Assembly: GCA_051715425.1 (NCBI GenBank)
Contig: JBPXJS010000008.1
Location: forward strand, 310,001 to 374,000
From: JAJTFA01 sp051715425
GTDB lineage: Bacteria; Bacteroidota; Bacteroidia; UKL13-3
DNA length: 64,000 nt
Direction of reading: 5' to 3'
The notes below the pieces were generated by a model. It was not told the DNA's origin and did no database searches. It worked only from the letters and a program-made list of their open reading frames with translations. This document shows positions 35,791 to 45,219 of the stretch, piece by piece. The position numbers were made by a program, and so were the translations under genes. Each line of letters opens with the position of its first letter. Positions within the stretch are counted from its first letter, which is position 1.

Positions 35791-37152
35791 ATGAGCAGAA
35801 AACTACTTTTAGAGAATGATCATATAGAGGGAATCAACACCTATGAGGTTTACCGCAAACAAGGTGGTTACCGCAGTGTGGAGAAGGCCATCAAAACCAT
35901 GACACCGGATGCGGTGGTGGAGGAGGTGAAAAAATCGGGCTTGCGCGGTCGTGGTGGTGCCGGTTTTCCTACCGGTATGAAATGGAGTTTTTTGGCCAAG
36001 CCTGAAGGTGTGGCGCGTTACCTCGTTTGTAATGCAGATGAATCGGAACCGGGAACTTTTAAAGACCGCTACCTCATGGAACGTATCCCTCACCTGCTGG
36101 TTGAAGGGATGATTACTTCCAGTTTTGCCCTTGGCGCAAATACCGGCTATATCTATGTAAGAGGAGAATATTTTTACATTATCCGCATTCTTGAAAATGC
36201 CATTGCTGAGGCTTATGCCAATGGCTGGCTGGGCAAAAACATTTTAGGCTCAGGTTACGATCTCAACTTATACGTGCAATGCGGTGCTGGTGCTTATATC
36301 TGCGGAGAAGAAACCGCTTTACTGGAATCTCTGGAAGGCAAACGTGGTAACCCCCGTATTAAGCCTCCGTTCCCTGCTGTAAAAGGTTTGTACGAATGCC
36401 CTACAGTGGTAAATAACGTGGAAACCATTGCTGCCGTAGTGCCTATTGTAAATGATGGTGGTGATGCTTATGCTGCTATTGGTATTGGCAAATCAACCGG
36501 AACTAAGCTTATTTCTGCTTCGGGACATATTAAAAAACCAGGAGTGTACGAAATAGAACTGGGTGTACCTGTTGAAGAGTTTATTTACTCCGACCAATAT
36601 TGCGGTGGTATATTAAATGATAAAAAACTAAAGGCCGTTGTTGCCGGAGGATCATCTGTTCCTATTTTACCTGCTGAACTTATTTTAACTACTGCTGCCG
36701 GAGAAAAACGCCTCATGACTTACGAAAGTCTTGCCGATGGCGGATTTGCTACCGGAACTATGCTGGGGTCAGGAGGTTTTATTGTAATGGATGAAAGCAC
36801 CAGCATAGTAAAAAACCTGCATACCTTTGCCCGCTTCTATCACCATGAAAGTTGCGGACAGTGCAGCCCATGCCGCGAAGGAACGGGATGGATGGAAAAG
36901 ATTTTGCATAAGATTCTTGACGGACATGGAACTCTTGCTGATGTGGATTTGCTTTGGGATATACAACGTAAAATTGAGGGCAATACCATTTGTCCGCTGG
37001 GTGATGCAGCTGCATGGCCTGTGGCAAGTGCTATACGCCATTTCAGAAGCGAGTTTGAGGAGTTTGTAAAAAATCCGAAAAGCATACGTGACGTAAAATA
37101 TTATTTTCATTGTAATAACTTAGATGCTGCTGTAGCTTATAGCAGCTTATAA
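35791..37152 (+). CDS. nuoF: NADH-quinone oxidoreductase subunit F
   Basis: A 453-residue subunit that oxidises NADH with FMN and carries cluster N3. The NADH/FMN site GRGGAGFPTG is at 53-62, with NADESEPGTFKDRYLM after it and GAGAYICGEETALLESLEG in the middle. The [4Fe-4S] ligands are in ESCGQCSPCREGTGW (about 355-361) and NTICPLGDAAA (about 401). The sequence is full length. It starts 30 bp after the GxxExxY gene and is followed by the MntA gene after 8 bp instead of nuoG. Confidence 0.96.
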   Translation: MSRKLLLENDHIEGINTYEVYRKQGGYRSVEKAIKTMTPDAVVEEVKKSGLRGRGGAGFPTGMKWSFLAKPEGVARYLVCNADESEPGTFKDRYLMERIPHLLVEGMITSSFALGANTGYIYVRGEYFYIIRILENAIAEAYANGWLGKNILGSGYDLNLYVQCGAGAYICGEETALLESLEGKRGNPRIKPPFPAVKGLYECPTVVNNVETIAAVVPIVNDGGDAYAAIGIGKSTGTKLISASGHIKKPGVYEIELGVPVEEFIYSDQYCGGILNDKKLKAVVAGGSSVPILPAELILTTAAGEKRLMTYESLADGGFATGTMLGSGGFIVMDESTSIVKNLHTFARFYHHESCGQCSPCREGTGWMEKILHKILDGHGTLADVDLLWDIQRKIEGNTICPLGDAAAWPVASAIRHFRSEFEEFVKNPKSIRDVKYYFHCNNLDAAVAYSSL

Positions 37153-37160
37153 ACTTAGAA

Positions 37161-37466
37161 ATGAACCTGATTCAACAATACCAAACCGAATTATCTGACC
37201 TGTGCCGCAAACACAAGGTGAAGGAATTGTATGCTTTCGGTTCGGTGGTGGATGAGAAAAGATTCAACGATAAAAGTGATGTTGACCTTTTGGTTAATTT
37301 TGAAAACGTTCCGTTGTTGGAATATGCCGATAATTTCTTCGATTTGGCAGACGGTTTAGAGCATATTTTGAAACGGAAAGTTGATTTACTAACCATGAAA
37401 TCTTTAAGGAACAAGTATTTTATTGAGAGTGTAAACAAGACTAAAAAAATGGTTTATGTCTCTTAA
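37161..37466 (+). CDS. mntA: MntA-like nucleotidyltransferase antitoxin
   Basis: A 101-residue minimal nucleotidyltransferase. The signature GS (27-28) is followed eleven residues later by DVD (40-42): FGSVVDEKRFNDKSDVDLLV. In characterised MntA/HepT pairs this enzyme adds AMP groups to a tyrosine of the HEPN toxin and so neutralises it. It overlaps the following HepT gene by 11 bp, as usual for the pair. The pair sits between nuoF and nuoG with only 8 and 6 bp to the nuo genes, so it would be translated from the complex I message. Confidence 0.88.
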   Translation: MNLIQQYQTELSDLCRKHKVKELYAFGSVVDEKRFNDKSDVDLLVNFENVPLLEYADNFFDLADGLEHILKRKVDLLTMKSLRNKYFIESVNKTKKMVYVS

Positions 37467-37806
37467 TATTCAGGCACACTTAAACGATATCATGGAGGCA
37501 ATTGAGGATATAGATTCGTTCATAGGGAGTGAGAAACTTTTTGATCAATTTGTAAACAACAAAATGCTCATAAGTGCAGTGGAAAGAAAGATTGAAATTA
37601 TTGGTGAGGCTATGAGCAGGATTAAACGGGATGCACCGGAGTTGATCATTGAAAACCAAAGAGCAATTATCAGTTTTCGCAATCGGGTAATCCATGCATA
37701 TGATAGTATCGATAAAGAAGTAGTTTGGGCTGTAATTATTAATCATTTACCCAAGCTAAAATTAGAAGTAGGTAAGTTGATAAATGATTTAAACGAAAAA
37801 GAGTAA
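37456..37806 (+). CDS. hepT: HepT-like HEPN ribonuclease toxin
   Basis: A 116-residue helical protein with the active-site motif R75-x4-H80-x-Y82 (SFRNRVIHAYDSIDKE), the RX4-6HXY signature of HEPN RNases; Y82 is the AMPylation target position in known pairs. Upstream helices include MLISAVERKIEIIGEAMSRI, typical of the DUF86/HepT family. It is translationally coupled to the MntA gene by the 11-bp overlap. All catalytic residues are present in both partners, so the pair looks functional. Confidence 0.88.
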   Translation: MSLNIQAHLNDIMEAIEDIDSFIGSEKLFDQFVNNKMLISAVERKIEIIGEAMSRIKRDAPELIIENQRAIISFRNRVIHAYDSIDKEVVWAVIINHLPKLKLEVGKLINDLNEKE

Positions 37807-37812
37807 ACGCAA

Positions 37813-38778
37813 ATGGCTAAAGTAACCATAGACGGAATAACAATAGAAGTGCCTGATGGAACCACCATTCTTCAGGCAGCAAGGATGATCGGGCCTGATG
37901 TGGCCCCTCCTACCATGTGTTATCACAGCAAACTGAAAACAAGTGGTGGTTATTGCCGCACCTGTTTGGTGGAAGTAAGCAAAGGATCAGAAAAAGATCC
38001 ACGCCCTATGCCTAAGCTGGTTGCCAGTTGCCGCACGGGTGTGATGGATGGTATGGAAGTAAAAAATACCACCTCCGAAAAAGTGCGCGATGCACGTGCC
38101 GGTGTGGTGGAGTTTTTATTGCTTAACCACCCGCTCGATTGCCCTGTATGTGATCAGGCCGGTGAGTGCCACCTGCAGGATTTGAGCTACGAACATGGTA
38201 ACTACAAAACACGTACAGAGTTTGAACGCAGAACGTTTGAAAAAATAGATATTGGCAATACCATTCAGTTGCACATGACCCGCTGTATCCTTTGTTACCG
38301 CTGCGTAAAAACGGCTGAGCAAATTACTGACGGAAGGGTGCATGGGGTAATTAACCGCGGTGATCATGCGGAGATTTCTACTTATGTAGAGCAGGCCATT
38401 GATAATGATTTCTCTGGTAATATGATTGATGTGTGCCCTGTTGGTGCACTTACCGATAAAACTTTCCGCTTTAAAAGCCGTGTATGGTTTACCAAACCCA
38501 TGTATGCACACCGCCAGTGCGATAAGTGCAGCGGTAAGGTGGCATTGTGGTATCAGGGTGAAGAAGTATTGCGTGTTACTGGCAGAAAAGACCAGTGGGG
38601 TGAAGTGGAAGAGTTTATTTGCAATACCTGCCGCTTTGATAAAAAACAAACCAGCGATTGGGAAATTGAAGGCCCGGCTCCTATTAACCGCCACTCGGTG
38701 ATATCGGCCAACAAATACGCCAAATTGCTTAAGCCAAAAGAATTTACATTAAACGATATTAAAGCCATCACTGAATAA
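37813..38778 (+). CDS. nuoG: NADH-quinone oxidoreductase subunit G, short form
   Basis: A 321-residue subunit holding only the N-terminal Fe-S part of NuoG. Seen: [2Fe-2S] ligands C36, C48, C51, C73; the His-Cys [4Fe-4S] site H106, C110, C113, C119; a [4Fe-4S] site C158, C161, C164, C208; and a further four-cysteine group C236, C239, C270, C273. The large molybdopterin-oxidoreductase-like C-terminal domain of the about 900-residue enterobacterial protein is missing, as in many Bacteroidota. The end is a clean stop overlapping the nuoH ATG by one base, so it is not a frameshift. The electron path is complete without that domain. Confidence 0.9.
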   Translation: MAKVTIDGITIEVPDGTTILQAARMIGPDVAPPTMCYHSKLKTSGGYCRTCLVEVSKGSEKDPRPMPKLVASCRTGVMDGMEVKNTTSEKVRDARAGVVEFLLLNHPLDCPVCDQAGECHLQDLSYEHGNYKTRTEFERRTFEKIDIGNTIQLHMTRCILCYRCVKTAEQITDGRVHGVINRGDHAEISTYVEQAIDNDFSGNMIDVCPVGALTDKTFRFKSRVWFTKPMYAHRQCDKCSGKVALWYQGEEVLRVTGRKDQWGEVEEFICNTCRFDKKQTSDWEIEGPAPINRHSVISANKYAKLLKPKEFTLNDIKAITE

Positions 38779-39803
38779 TGGATTTTACATTACTACTGGA
38801 TAAAACAATTCTTATTGTAATCATTTTTCTGGTGAGCCTTGGTGTGGCCGCCTACGCCACTTATGGCGAACGTAAAGTTGCTGCATTTCTTCAGGATCGT
38901 GTGGGACCCGACCGGGCAGGACCTTTCGGTTTGCTCCAGCCTATTGCCGATGGTGTAAAGATGTTTTTAAAGGAAGAAATTATTCCAAATGCCTCAGATA
39001 AATTTTTGTTCATTATTGGACCATGTATTTTTATGATGACCGCCCTGATGACCAGTGCCGTTATCCCATGGGGCAAATCATTTAATTTTGGCGGACACGA
39101 ATTCAGCCTTCAGGTAGCTGATCTGAACGTAGGTATCCTGTACATTTTTGCAGTTGTTTCTATTGGCGGTTATGGCATTATGATTGGCGGATGGGCATCC
39201 AATAACAAATTTGCCCTGCTTGGTGCATTACGTGCATCATCGCAAATGATCAGCTACGAATTATCAATGGGTATGGCCATTATTGCCCTGCTCTTGTTTA
39301 ATAATTCTTTAAACCTGCGCGATATTGTAGATGGGCAACAACACGGACACTGGAATGTATTTTATCAGCCCTTGGGATTTTTAATCTTTTTGGTTTGTGC
39401 CTTTGCAGAATGTAATCGTGCACCTTTTGATTTGCCTGAAAGTGAATCGGAACTGATTGGCGGATACCATACAGAATTCAGTTCTATGAAGCTGGGATTA
39501 TTCCTCTTTGCTGAGTATATCAATATGTTTATCTCTTCAGCCATTATTGCTTCTCTTTATTTTGGAGGCTACCATTTCCCGGGAATAGATAGTCTGGATT
39601 TGTCTCAAAATGTAGCTGCTATAGTCAGTGTATGTGTGCTCTTCGCTAAAATCATTTTCTTCATCTTTTTCTTTATGTGGGTAAGATGGACTCTCCCCCG
39701 TTTTCGCTATGACCAGCTCATGCGTTTGGGATGGATGGTATTAATCCCGCTATCAATTATTAATGTATTGCTCACCGGAGCATGGATGACATTTTTTAAC
39801 TAA
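38778..39803 (+). CDS. nuoH: NADH-quinone oxidoreductase subunit H
   Basis: A 341-residue membrane subunit with about eight helices that joins the peripheral and membrane arms. Family marks: ERKVAAFLQDRVGPDRAGPFGLLQPIADGVK, given here from residue 31 on in two parts (ERKVAAFLQDRVGP and RAGPFGLLQPIADG), and ECNRAPFDLPESESELIGGY in a loop with acidic residues near the quinone. The ATG overlaps the nuoG stop. A ClpP-like gene follows after 7 bp. Confidence 0.95.
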   Translation: MDFTLLLDKTILIVIIFLVSLGVAAYATYGERKVAAFLQDRVGPDRAGPFGLLQPIADGVKMFLKEEIIPNASDKFLFIIGPCIFMMTALMTSAVIPWGKSFNFGGHEFSLQVADLNVGILYIFAVVSIGGYGIMIGGWASNNKFALLGALRASSQMISYELSMGMAIIALLLFNNSLNLRDIVDGQQHGHWNVFYQPLGFLIFLVCAFAECNRAPFDLPESESELIGGYHTEFSSMKLGLFLFAEYINMFISSAIIASLYFGGYHFPGIDSLDLSQNVAAIVSVCVLFAKIIFFIFFFMWVRWTLPRFRYDQLMRLGWMVLIPLSIINVLLTGAWMTFFN

Positions 39804-39810
39804 ACAAATC

Positions 39811-40359
39811 ATGGAAGAAACTAAAAAGATAACCGATATTATAGACGCTAAACTACTTGGAGAGCGTAAGATATTTTTATGGGGACAGGTAGATGATGAT
39901 TCTGCCAAACATGTTATAGACCGTTTGCTCTACCTGGATATGGTAGATCCGGGTAAAGAAATTACACTTATCGTAAACAGCCCTGGTGGATATGTAACCT
40001 CTGGTTTTGCCATGTATGATACCATCAACTCTCTTAAATCACCTGTATCAACCGTATGCATGGGCTTAGCGGCTTCCATGGGATCTATTATGTTATCGGT
40101 AGGTAAAAAAGGCCGCAGGTTTATCCACCCACATGCCAAGGTCATGATTCACCAGCCAAGTGGTGGGGCGCAGGGGCAATCTTCAGATATACAGATACAG
40201 GCTGCTGAAATATTAAAAACCAAACGACTAAGTGCTGAACTCTTAGCAAAAAATTGCGGCCAACCAGTTGAAAAGGTACTTGCCGATATGGACCGCGATT
40301 ACTGGATGGATGCGAAAGAATCAGTTGAATACGGAATTGTAGACGGAATAATTGAATAA
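39811..40359 (+). CDS. ClpP-like serine protease inserted between nuoH and nuoI
   Basis: A 182-residue ClpP-family peptidase. The catalytic triad is in place: S89 in GLAASMGSIML, H114 in VMIHQPSGGAQGQ, and D163 in DRDYWMDAKE. The oxyanion region NSPGGYVTSG is also present. It is somewhat shorter than housekeeping ClpP, with a trimmed N-terminus, which in ClpP forms the axial gate and contacts ClpX, and it ends soon after EYGIVDGIIE. No clpX is adjacent. Spacing is 7 bp from nuoH and 9 bp to nuoI, so it is within the operon message. It is probably a second ClpP paralogue; whether it acts on complex I is unknown. Confidence 0.9.
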   Translation: MEETKKITDIIDAKLLGERKIFLWGQVDDDSAKHVIDRLLYLDMVDPGKEITLIVNSPGGYVTSGFAMYDTINSLKSPVSTVCMGLAASMGSIMLSVGKKGRRFIHPHAKVMIHQPSGGAQGQSSDIQIQAAEILKTKRLSAELLAKNCGQPVEKVLADMDRDYWMDAKESVEYGIVDGIIE

Positions 40360-40368
40360 TCAAACACT

Positions 40369-40911
40369 ATGCAATTAACCAACAGATCAAAAGTGGTGGT
40401 AAAAAAGGAGCTCACCTTTATGGAGAAGCTCTATTTACCTGCTATTCTTCAGGGACTTTCTATTACCATTAAGCATATGTTTAAGAAAAATGCTACGGTA
40501 AAGTACCCGGAAGTTAAACGTGAAATTGCTTCGGTTTACCGCGGTATGCACGTGCTTAAGCGCGATGACAAAGGAAGGGAAAATTGTACGGCCTGTGGTT
40601 TATGTGCTGTGGCCTGCCCTGCAGAAGCTATTACCATAGAGGCTGCCGAGCGTAAAAAAGGGGAAGAGCATTTGTACCGTGAAGAAAAATACGCAGCCAA
40701 ATATGAAATAAACATGTTGCGTTGCATCTATTGCGGGCTGTGCGAAGAAGCTTGTCCGAAAGATGCCGTTTATTTAACCGACCGCATAGTACCTTCAGCC
40801 TATACACGTGGCAGTTTTATTTATGGAAAAGATGTGCTGGTAGAAGGCGTAAAACCGGAAGAGCGGATAGATATAGGAAAACGTAAAAAGAACTATGAAA
40901 TGGAGGTTTGA
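40369..40911 (+). CDS. nuoI: NADH-quinone oxidoreductase subunit I
   Basis: A 180-residue ferredoxin-like subunit with two [4Fe-4S] clusters. Ligands are C73, C76, C79, C83 (CTACGLCAVACPAEA) and C119, C122, C125, C129 (CIYCGLCEEACPKDA). The N-terminal helix LPAILQGLSITIKHMF associates with the membrane arm. It follows the ClpP-like gene by 9 bp and precedes nuoJ by 45 bp. Confidence 0.95.
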   Translation: MQLTNRSKVVVKKELTFMEKLYLPAILQGLSITIKHMFKKNATVKYPEVKREIASVYRGMHVLKRDDKGRENCTACGLCAVACPAEAITIEAAERKKGEEHLYREEKYAAKYEINMLRCIYCGLCEEACPKDAVYLTDRIVPSAYTRGSFIYGKDVLVEGVKPEERIDIGKRKKNYEMEV

Positions 40912-40956
40912 TTACCTCATAAGAATATAAACAGCTACTTATAAAGAACCAGAATA

Positions 40957-41454
40957 ATGAGTGAAGTGATCTTTTTTATACTCTCGGCATTAACCATACT
41001 CAGTGCATTGTTTGTGCTTTTTGCAAAAAATCCGATGTACAGTGTATTGTCGCTTATCGTATGTTTTTTCACCATAGCCGGGCATTATATTATGCTAAAT
41101 GCACAGTTCCTGGCTATTGTTCACCTGATAGTTTATGCGGGTGCCATTATGGTATTGTTCCTGTTTGTGGTGATGTTGCTTAACCTCAATGCCGAAACAG
41201 AACCGCATAAAACAACCAAACTAAAACTGGCAGCCGTAATTGCCGGTGGTGTTTTATTTCTAACCATTGTGGCATCCATGAAAGCGGGTTTACCCTCTGG
41301 CTACCATATGCCGGGTAAATCCAATATCGGATTTGTGGAGCAGGTTGGTCAAAAATTGTTTACCGATTTTTTATTGCCGTTCGAAGTATCCTCTATCCTG
41401 TTTCTGTCGGCAATGATTGGTGCGGTGGTACTGGCTAAAAAAGAAAAACATTAA
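40957..41454 (+). CDS. nuoJ: NADH-quinone oxidoreductase subunit J
   Basis: A 165-residue membrane subunit with five hydrophobic helices: SEVIFFILSALTILSALFVL at the start and VHLIVYAGAIMVLFLFVVML in helix 3, a conserved segment at the arm junction. The C-terminal KKEKH ends near the nuoK start. Confidence 0.93.
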   Translation: MSEVIFFILSALTILSALFVLFAKNPMYSVLSLIVCFFTIAGHYIMLNAQFLAIVHLIVYAGAIMVLFLFVVMLLNLNAETEPHKTTKLKLAAVIAGGVLFLTIVASMKAGLPSGYHMPGKSNIGFVEQVGQKLFTDFLLPFEVSSILFLSAMIGAVVLAKKEKH

Positions 41455-41479
41455 CCTATTAAAGAAAAAGAATTCATCA

Positions 41480-41800
41480 ATGGAAAATACCATACAAAAC
41501 GTTCCTCAAAACTGGTACCTGCTGCTAAGTGCATTTTTGTTTTGCATTGGCGTAATGGGTGTATTAATGCGCAGGAACGCCATTATTATTTTAATGTGCA
41601 TAGAGCTCATGTTAAACTCCGTAAACCTGTTACTGGTTGCTTTCTCGGCATACAGTGGCAACAGTGACGGACAGGTATTTGTATTTTTTATTATGGTGGT
41701 GGCTGCTGCAGAAGTAGCTGTAGGGCTTGCATTGCTGATGAGCATTTACCGCAATGTGGCCAGTACCGATATCAATGTATTGAATAAATTAAAATGGTAA
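41480..41800 (+). CDS. nuoK: NADH-quinone oxidoreductase subunit K
   Basis: A 106-residue antiporter-like membrane subunit (three helices). The start is the ATG at 41480 (MENTIQNVPQNWY); the frame opens 21 codons upstream within the nuoJ end but the family N-terminus fits the later start. It has GVLMRRNAIIILMCIELMLN with the conserved proton-path glutamate, and AAAEVAVGLALLMSIYR with the second. Confidence 0.94.
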   Translation: MENTIQNVPQNWYLLLSAFLFCIGVMGVLMRRNAIIILMCIELMLNSVNLLLVAFSAYSGNSDGQVFVFFIMVVAAAEVAVGLALLMSIYRNVASTDINVLNKLKW

Positions 41801-41812
41801 TAAGTAACCGGA

Positions 41813-43744
41813 ATGACTGAAAATATATTACAAGATACAGCACTTCTTATGCCCGGATTATTAATTCCGCTGCTTCCGCTTATAGGCTTTTTAATAAACG
41901 GACTGTTTGGCAAATCACTTCCCAAATCCATTACCGGCTGGATAGCCAGTTTATCCGTATTGGGTTCATTTATCTGTTCCTTCTACATTTTCCAAAGCAT
42001 GGATGCAGCCGGCTCTATTTCCATAGAATTGTTCGACTGGATTTCTTTTGGCCATATGCAAATCAGTTTTGGGCTTCAGATTGATTCGCTTACTACCACC
42101 ATGCTGTTGGTGGTTACCGGTATCGGGTTTCTTATACACCTCTACTCCATCGGTTATATGCACGATGATGAAGGGTTTACCCGCTTTTTTACCTACCTCA
42201 ACCTCTTCATCTTTTTCATGCTTATGCTCATCATGGGCAGCAACTACCTCATGATGTTTATTGGTTGGGAAGGTGTTGGCTTATGCTCATACCTCCTTAT
42301 TGGTTTCTGGTTTAAAAACGATGCATATAACGATGCGGCTAAAAAGGCTTTTGTGATGAACCGTATTGGCGACCTTGGTTTTTTACTGGGTATGTTTTTT
42401 ATGCTTTTCCATTTTGGCACCCTCGATTTTGACGGGGTAATGAATGCTGCCAAAGGAATGGAAAGCAATAATATGCTGGTGGTATCTATTACGTTGCTGC
42501 TGTTTATTGGTGCTATGGGAAAATCGGCCCAGTTGCCATTATACACCTGGCTACCCGATGCCATGGCCGGACCCACTCCGGTTTCTGCGCTTATCCACGC
42601 GGCTACGATGGTAACAGCAGGTATTTATATGGTGGTTCGTTCTAATGTATTGTTTGCCATGGCCCCACATACACTTGATGTAATTTTGTTTGTTGGCGTA
42701 GCTACTTCTGTATTTGCAGCAGTAATTGGTTTAATGCAAAACGATATTAAAAAGGTATTGGCCTACTCCACTGTTTCTCAATTGGGATTAATGTTTGCAG
42801 CACTTGGATTAGGCGCATTCAGCAGCGGTATGTTCCATGTGGTTACGCATGCGTTCTTTAAAGCCCTGTTGTTCCTCGGATCAGGCAGTGTGATCCATGC
42901 CCTGCACGGAGAACAGGATATCCGTAAAATGGGCGGGCTTGGTAAATACATTAAAATAACCTGGATTACTTTTCTGATTGGCTCCCTCGCTATATCCGGT
43001 ATACCGCCATTTGCAGGTTTCTTCTCAAAAGATGAGATTCTGGCCAATGCCTTTGAACACAATACCATCATATGGGCTATTTTATCTATCAGTTCTATGA
43101 TGACCGCCTTTTATATGTTCCGACTGGTTTATCTAACTTTTAACGGAGCGTTCCGCGGAACCGAAGAAACACGTAAACATATTCATGAGAGTCCGGCAAT
43201 TATGACCATTCCGCTTATTGTGCTGGCTATCCTTTCCATCTTCGGAGGATTTTTAGGCATGCCAGCTGTAACAGGCATCACACACAAATTTCAGGCGTAT
43301 CTGTCGTCAGTAACCGATGCGTCTAAAGAGTTGTTGCCACATGGCCATCATTTAAGCCATAATACAGAGTATGCCTTAATTGCTACTGCTATTATTGCAG
43401 CCATTGTTTCTATTTTATATGCCCGCAATAAATATGTAAGTAAAGCTGAGCGTCCGGCTGATGATGAAAAAACCTTATCGCCTTTGCAACGTGCAGTGGT
43501 GAATAAATTTTATGTAGATGAATTGTATGATATGGTATTTGTAAAACCAATAAAAGTGCTGTCGGATTTGTTTCTGGTATTGGTTGATAAGCTGTTTATT
43601 GATCTGGCCGTAAACGCAACAGCATGGATTGTTGGGTTTACCGGTCGTACGGTACGTTTGGTACAAAATGGCAATACCGGGTTTTACATATTTGCCATGG
43701 TTACAGGAATGATTATTTTATTTGTTATAAGGCTGTTTATCTGA
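41813..43744 (+). CDS. nuoL: NADH-quinone oxidoreductase subunit L
   Basis: A 643-residue proton-pumping membrane subunit. Marks: LQIDSLTTTMLLVVTGIGFL, FIGWEGVGLCSYLLIGFWF with the key glutamate, LYTWLPDAMAGPTPVSALIHAATMV with lysine/histidine-rich channel loops, and a C-terminal lateral helix region. Its stop overlaps the nuoM ATG by one base (TGATG). Confidence 0.95.
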   Translation: MTENILQDTALLMPGLLIPLLPLIGFLINGLFGKSLPKSITGWIASLSVLGSFICSFYIFQSMDAAGSISIELFDWISFGHMQISFGLQIDSLTTTMLLVVTGIGFLIHLYSIGYMHDDEGFTRFFTYLNLFIFFMLMLIMGSNYLMMFIGWEGVGLCSYLLIGFWFKNDAYNDAAKKAFVMNRIGDLGFLLGMFFMLFHFGTLDFDGVMNAAKGMESNNMLVVSITLLLFIGAMGKSAQLPLYTWLPDAMAGPTPVSALIHAATMVTAGIYMVVRSNVLFAMAPHTLDVILFVGVATSVFAAVIGLMQNDIKKVLAYSTVSQLGLMFAALGLGAFSSGMFHVVTHAFFKALLFLGSGSVIHALHGEQDIRKMGGLGKYIKITWITFLIGSLAISGIPPFAGFFSKDEILANAFEHNTIIWAILSISSMMTAFYMFRLVYLTFNGAFRGTEETRKHIHESPAIMTIPLIVLAILSIFGGFLGMPAVTGITHKFQAYLSSVTDASKELLPHGHHLSHNTEYALIATAIIAAIVSILYARNKYVSKAERPADDEKTLSPLQRAVVNKFYVDELYDMVFVKPIKVLSDLFLVLVDKLFIDLAVNATAWIVGFTGRTVRLVQNGNTGFYIFAMVTGMIILFVIRLFI

Positions 43745-45192
43745 TGATGTTACTACAACTACTCTTTCTTCCGCTTTTAGCTTCGTTGCTGGTATTATTG
43801 GCCGGCAATAAATGGGCATCGCGCGTGGCATTGCTGTTTGCCGTTGCGGAACTGGTGATCACGTATTTTGCCTATCAGGCATTTACTGCAGCAGGTTCTG
43901 AACCACTCACCTATTTCAGGGAATGGATAAGCAATCCTAAAATTAGTTTTAACCTAAGCCTGGATGGCCTGAGCTTATTAATGGTATTGCTCACCAATTT
44001 CTTAACCCCGTTAATTGTTCTCAGTACATTTAACCGCCAAATAGAAAACGCCCGTTCCTACTTCTCCCTTATTCTGCTGATGCAGTTTGCACTTGTTGGT
44101 GTGTTTATGGCTATGGATGGGTTGTTGTATTATATATTCTGGGAACTGGCCCTTATCCCTATTTACTTTATTGCTTTGCGCTGGGGTGGTGTTAACAGGG
44201 TTCCTGTTACCCTCAAGTTTTTTATCTATACCCTTGCCGGTAGTTTATTGATGTTGTTTGGGTTTATTATGCTTTACTGGTACAACCCACAGCATACGTT
44301 TGATATCCGCGATCTTTACAATATGCAAATTTGCAGTTGTAACCAAAGCTGGTTGTTCTGGATGTTTTTTCTGGCATTTGCTATTAAAATACCCATTGTT
44401 CCTTTCCATACCTGGCAGGCCGATACGTATAAAGAAGCACCAACACAAGGAACCATGCTGCTTTCAGGTATTATGCTAAAAATGGGAACCTATTCCCTGC
44501 TCCGCTGGTTGCTTCCAATTGTACCTGCAGGAGTGGCTGAATGGGGACCACTGGCTATTACCCTTTGCGTAATTGGAATTGTATACGCGTCTGTTATTGC
44601 CATTATGCAGCGCGACCTGAAAAAACTGTTTGCCTACTCCTCAGTAGCACACGTTGGTTTAATCAGTGCCGGTATATTTGCCTTAAACATGCAGGGATTT
44701 CAGGGCAGCGTGGCTCAAATGCTGGCACATGGGGTAAATGTGGTTGGTTTGTTTTTCTGTGCAGATATTATTATGAACCGCACAGGAAGTTTAAATGTTG
44801 ACGGATTAGGCGGAATCAGAAATGTGGCTCCTCGTTTTACTACCTTGTTTATGATTATTGTATTGGGTAGTGTGGCCCTTCCTCTAACCAACGGATTTAT
44901 TGGAGAGTTCCTGCTTCTTTACGGAGTTTATGAATACAATACGTGGTTATCTGCATTTGCCGGACTCACCATTATTTTAGGTGCAGTTTATATGTTGCGT
45001 ATGTTCCAGCGCGTGATGTTAGGAAATGTAAGCGATACCACCTCTGCTTTTGAAGACTTAAAATGGAATGAAACCCTGGTATTGGGCATTATAGCAGCCG
45101 TAATTGTGGTAATGGGAATTTATCCTAAACCGGTATTCGACATGGCACAGCCTGCCCTCGATTTGATTCTGAATAAAGCATTAATGAAGTAA
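43744..45192 (+). CDS. nuoM: NADH-quinone oxidoreductase subunit M
   Basis: A 482-residue proton-pumping membrane subunit. The start is the ATG at 43744 (MMLLQLLFLPLLASLL), overlapping the nuoL stop; the frame is open 40 codons further into nuoL but that part is a shadow. Typical segments: YYIFWELALIPIYFIALRWG with the conserved glutamate, PIVPFHTWQADTYKEAPTQG, and LFAYSSVAHVGLISAGIFAL. Full length. Confidence 0.95.
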   Translation: MMLLQLLFLPLLASLLVLLAGNKWASRVALLFAVAELVITYFAYQAFTAAGSEPLTYFREWISNPKISFNLSLDGLSLLMVLLTNFLTPLIVLSTFNRQIENARSYFSLILLMQFALVGVFMAMDGLLYYIFWELALIPIYFIALRWGGVNRVPVTLKFFIYTLAGSLLMLFGFIMLYWYNPQHTFDIRDLYNMQICSCNQSWLFWMFFLAFAIKIPIVPFHTWQADTYKEAPTQGTMLLSGIMLKMGTYSLLRWLLPIVPAGVAEWGPLAITLCVIGIVYASVIAIMQRDLKKLFAYSSVAHVGLISAGIFALNMQGFQGSVAQMLAHGVNVVGLFFCADIIMNRTGSLNVDGLGGIRNVAPRFTTLFMIIVLGSVALPLTNGFIGEFLLLYGVYEYNTWLSAFAGLTIILGAVYMLRMFQRVMLGNVSDTTSAFEDLKWNETLVLGIIAAVIVVMGIYPKPVFDMAQPALDLILNKALMK

Positions 45193-45219
45193 ACAGCACC
45201 ACATCAAACAATATAAAAC

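Noticed and set aside
37813..38778. Truncated or frameshifted nuoG
   Set aside because: The short form is usual in Bacteroidota, all N-terminal cluster ligands are present, and the stop overlaps the nuoH start cleanly.
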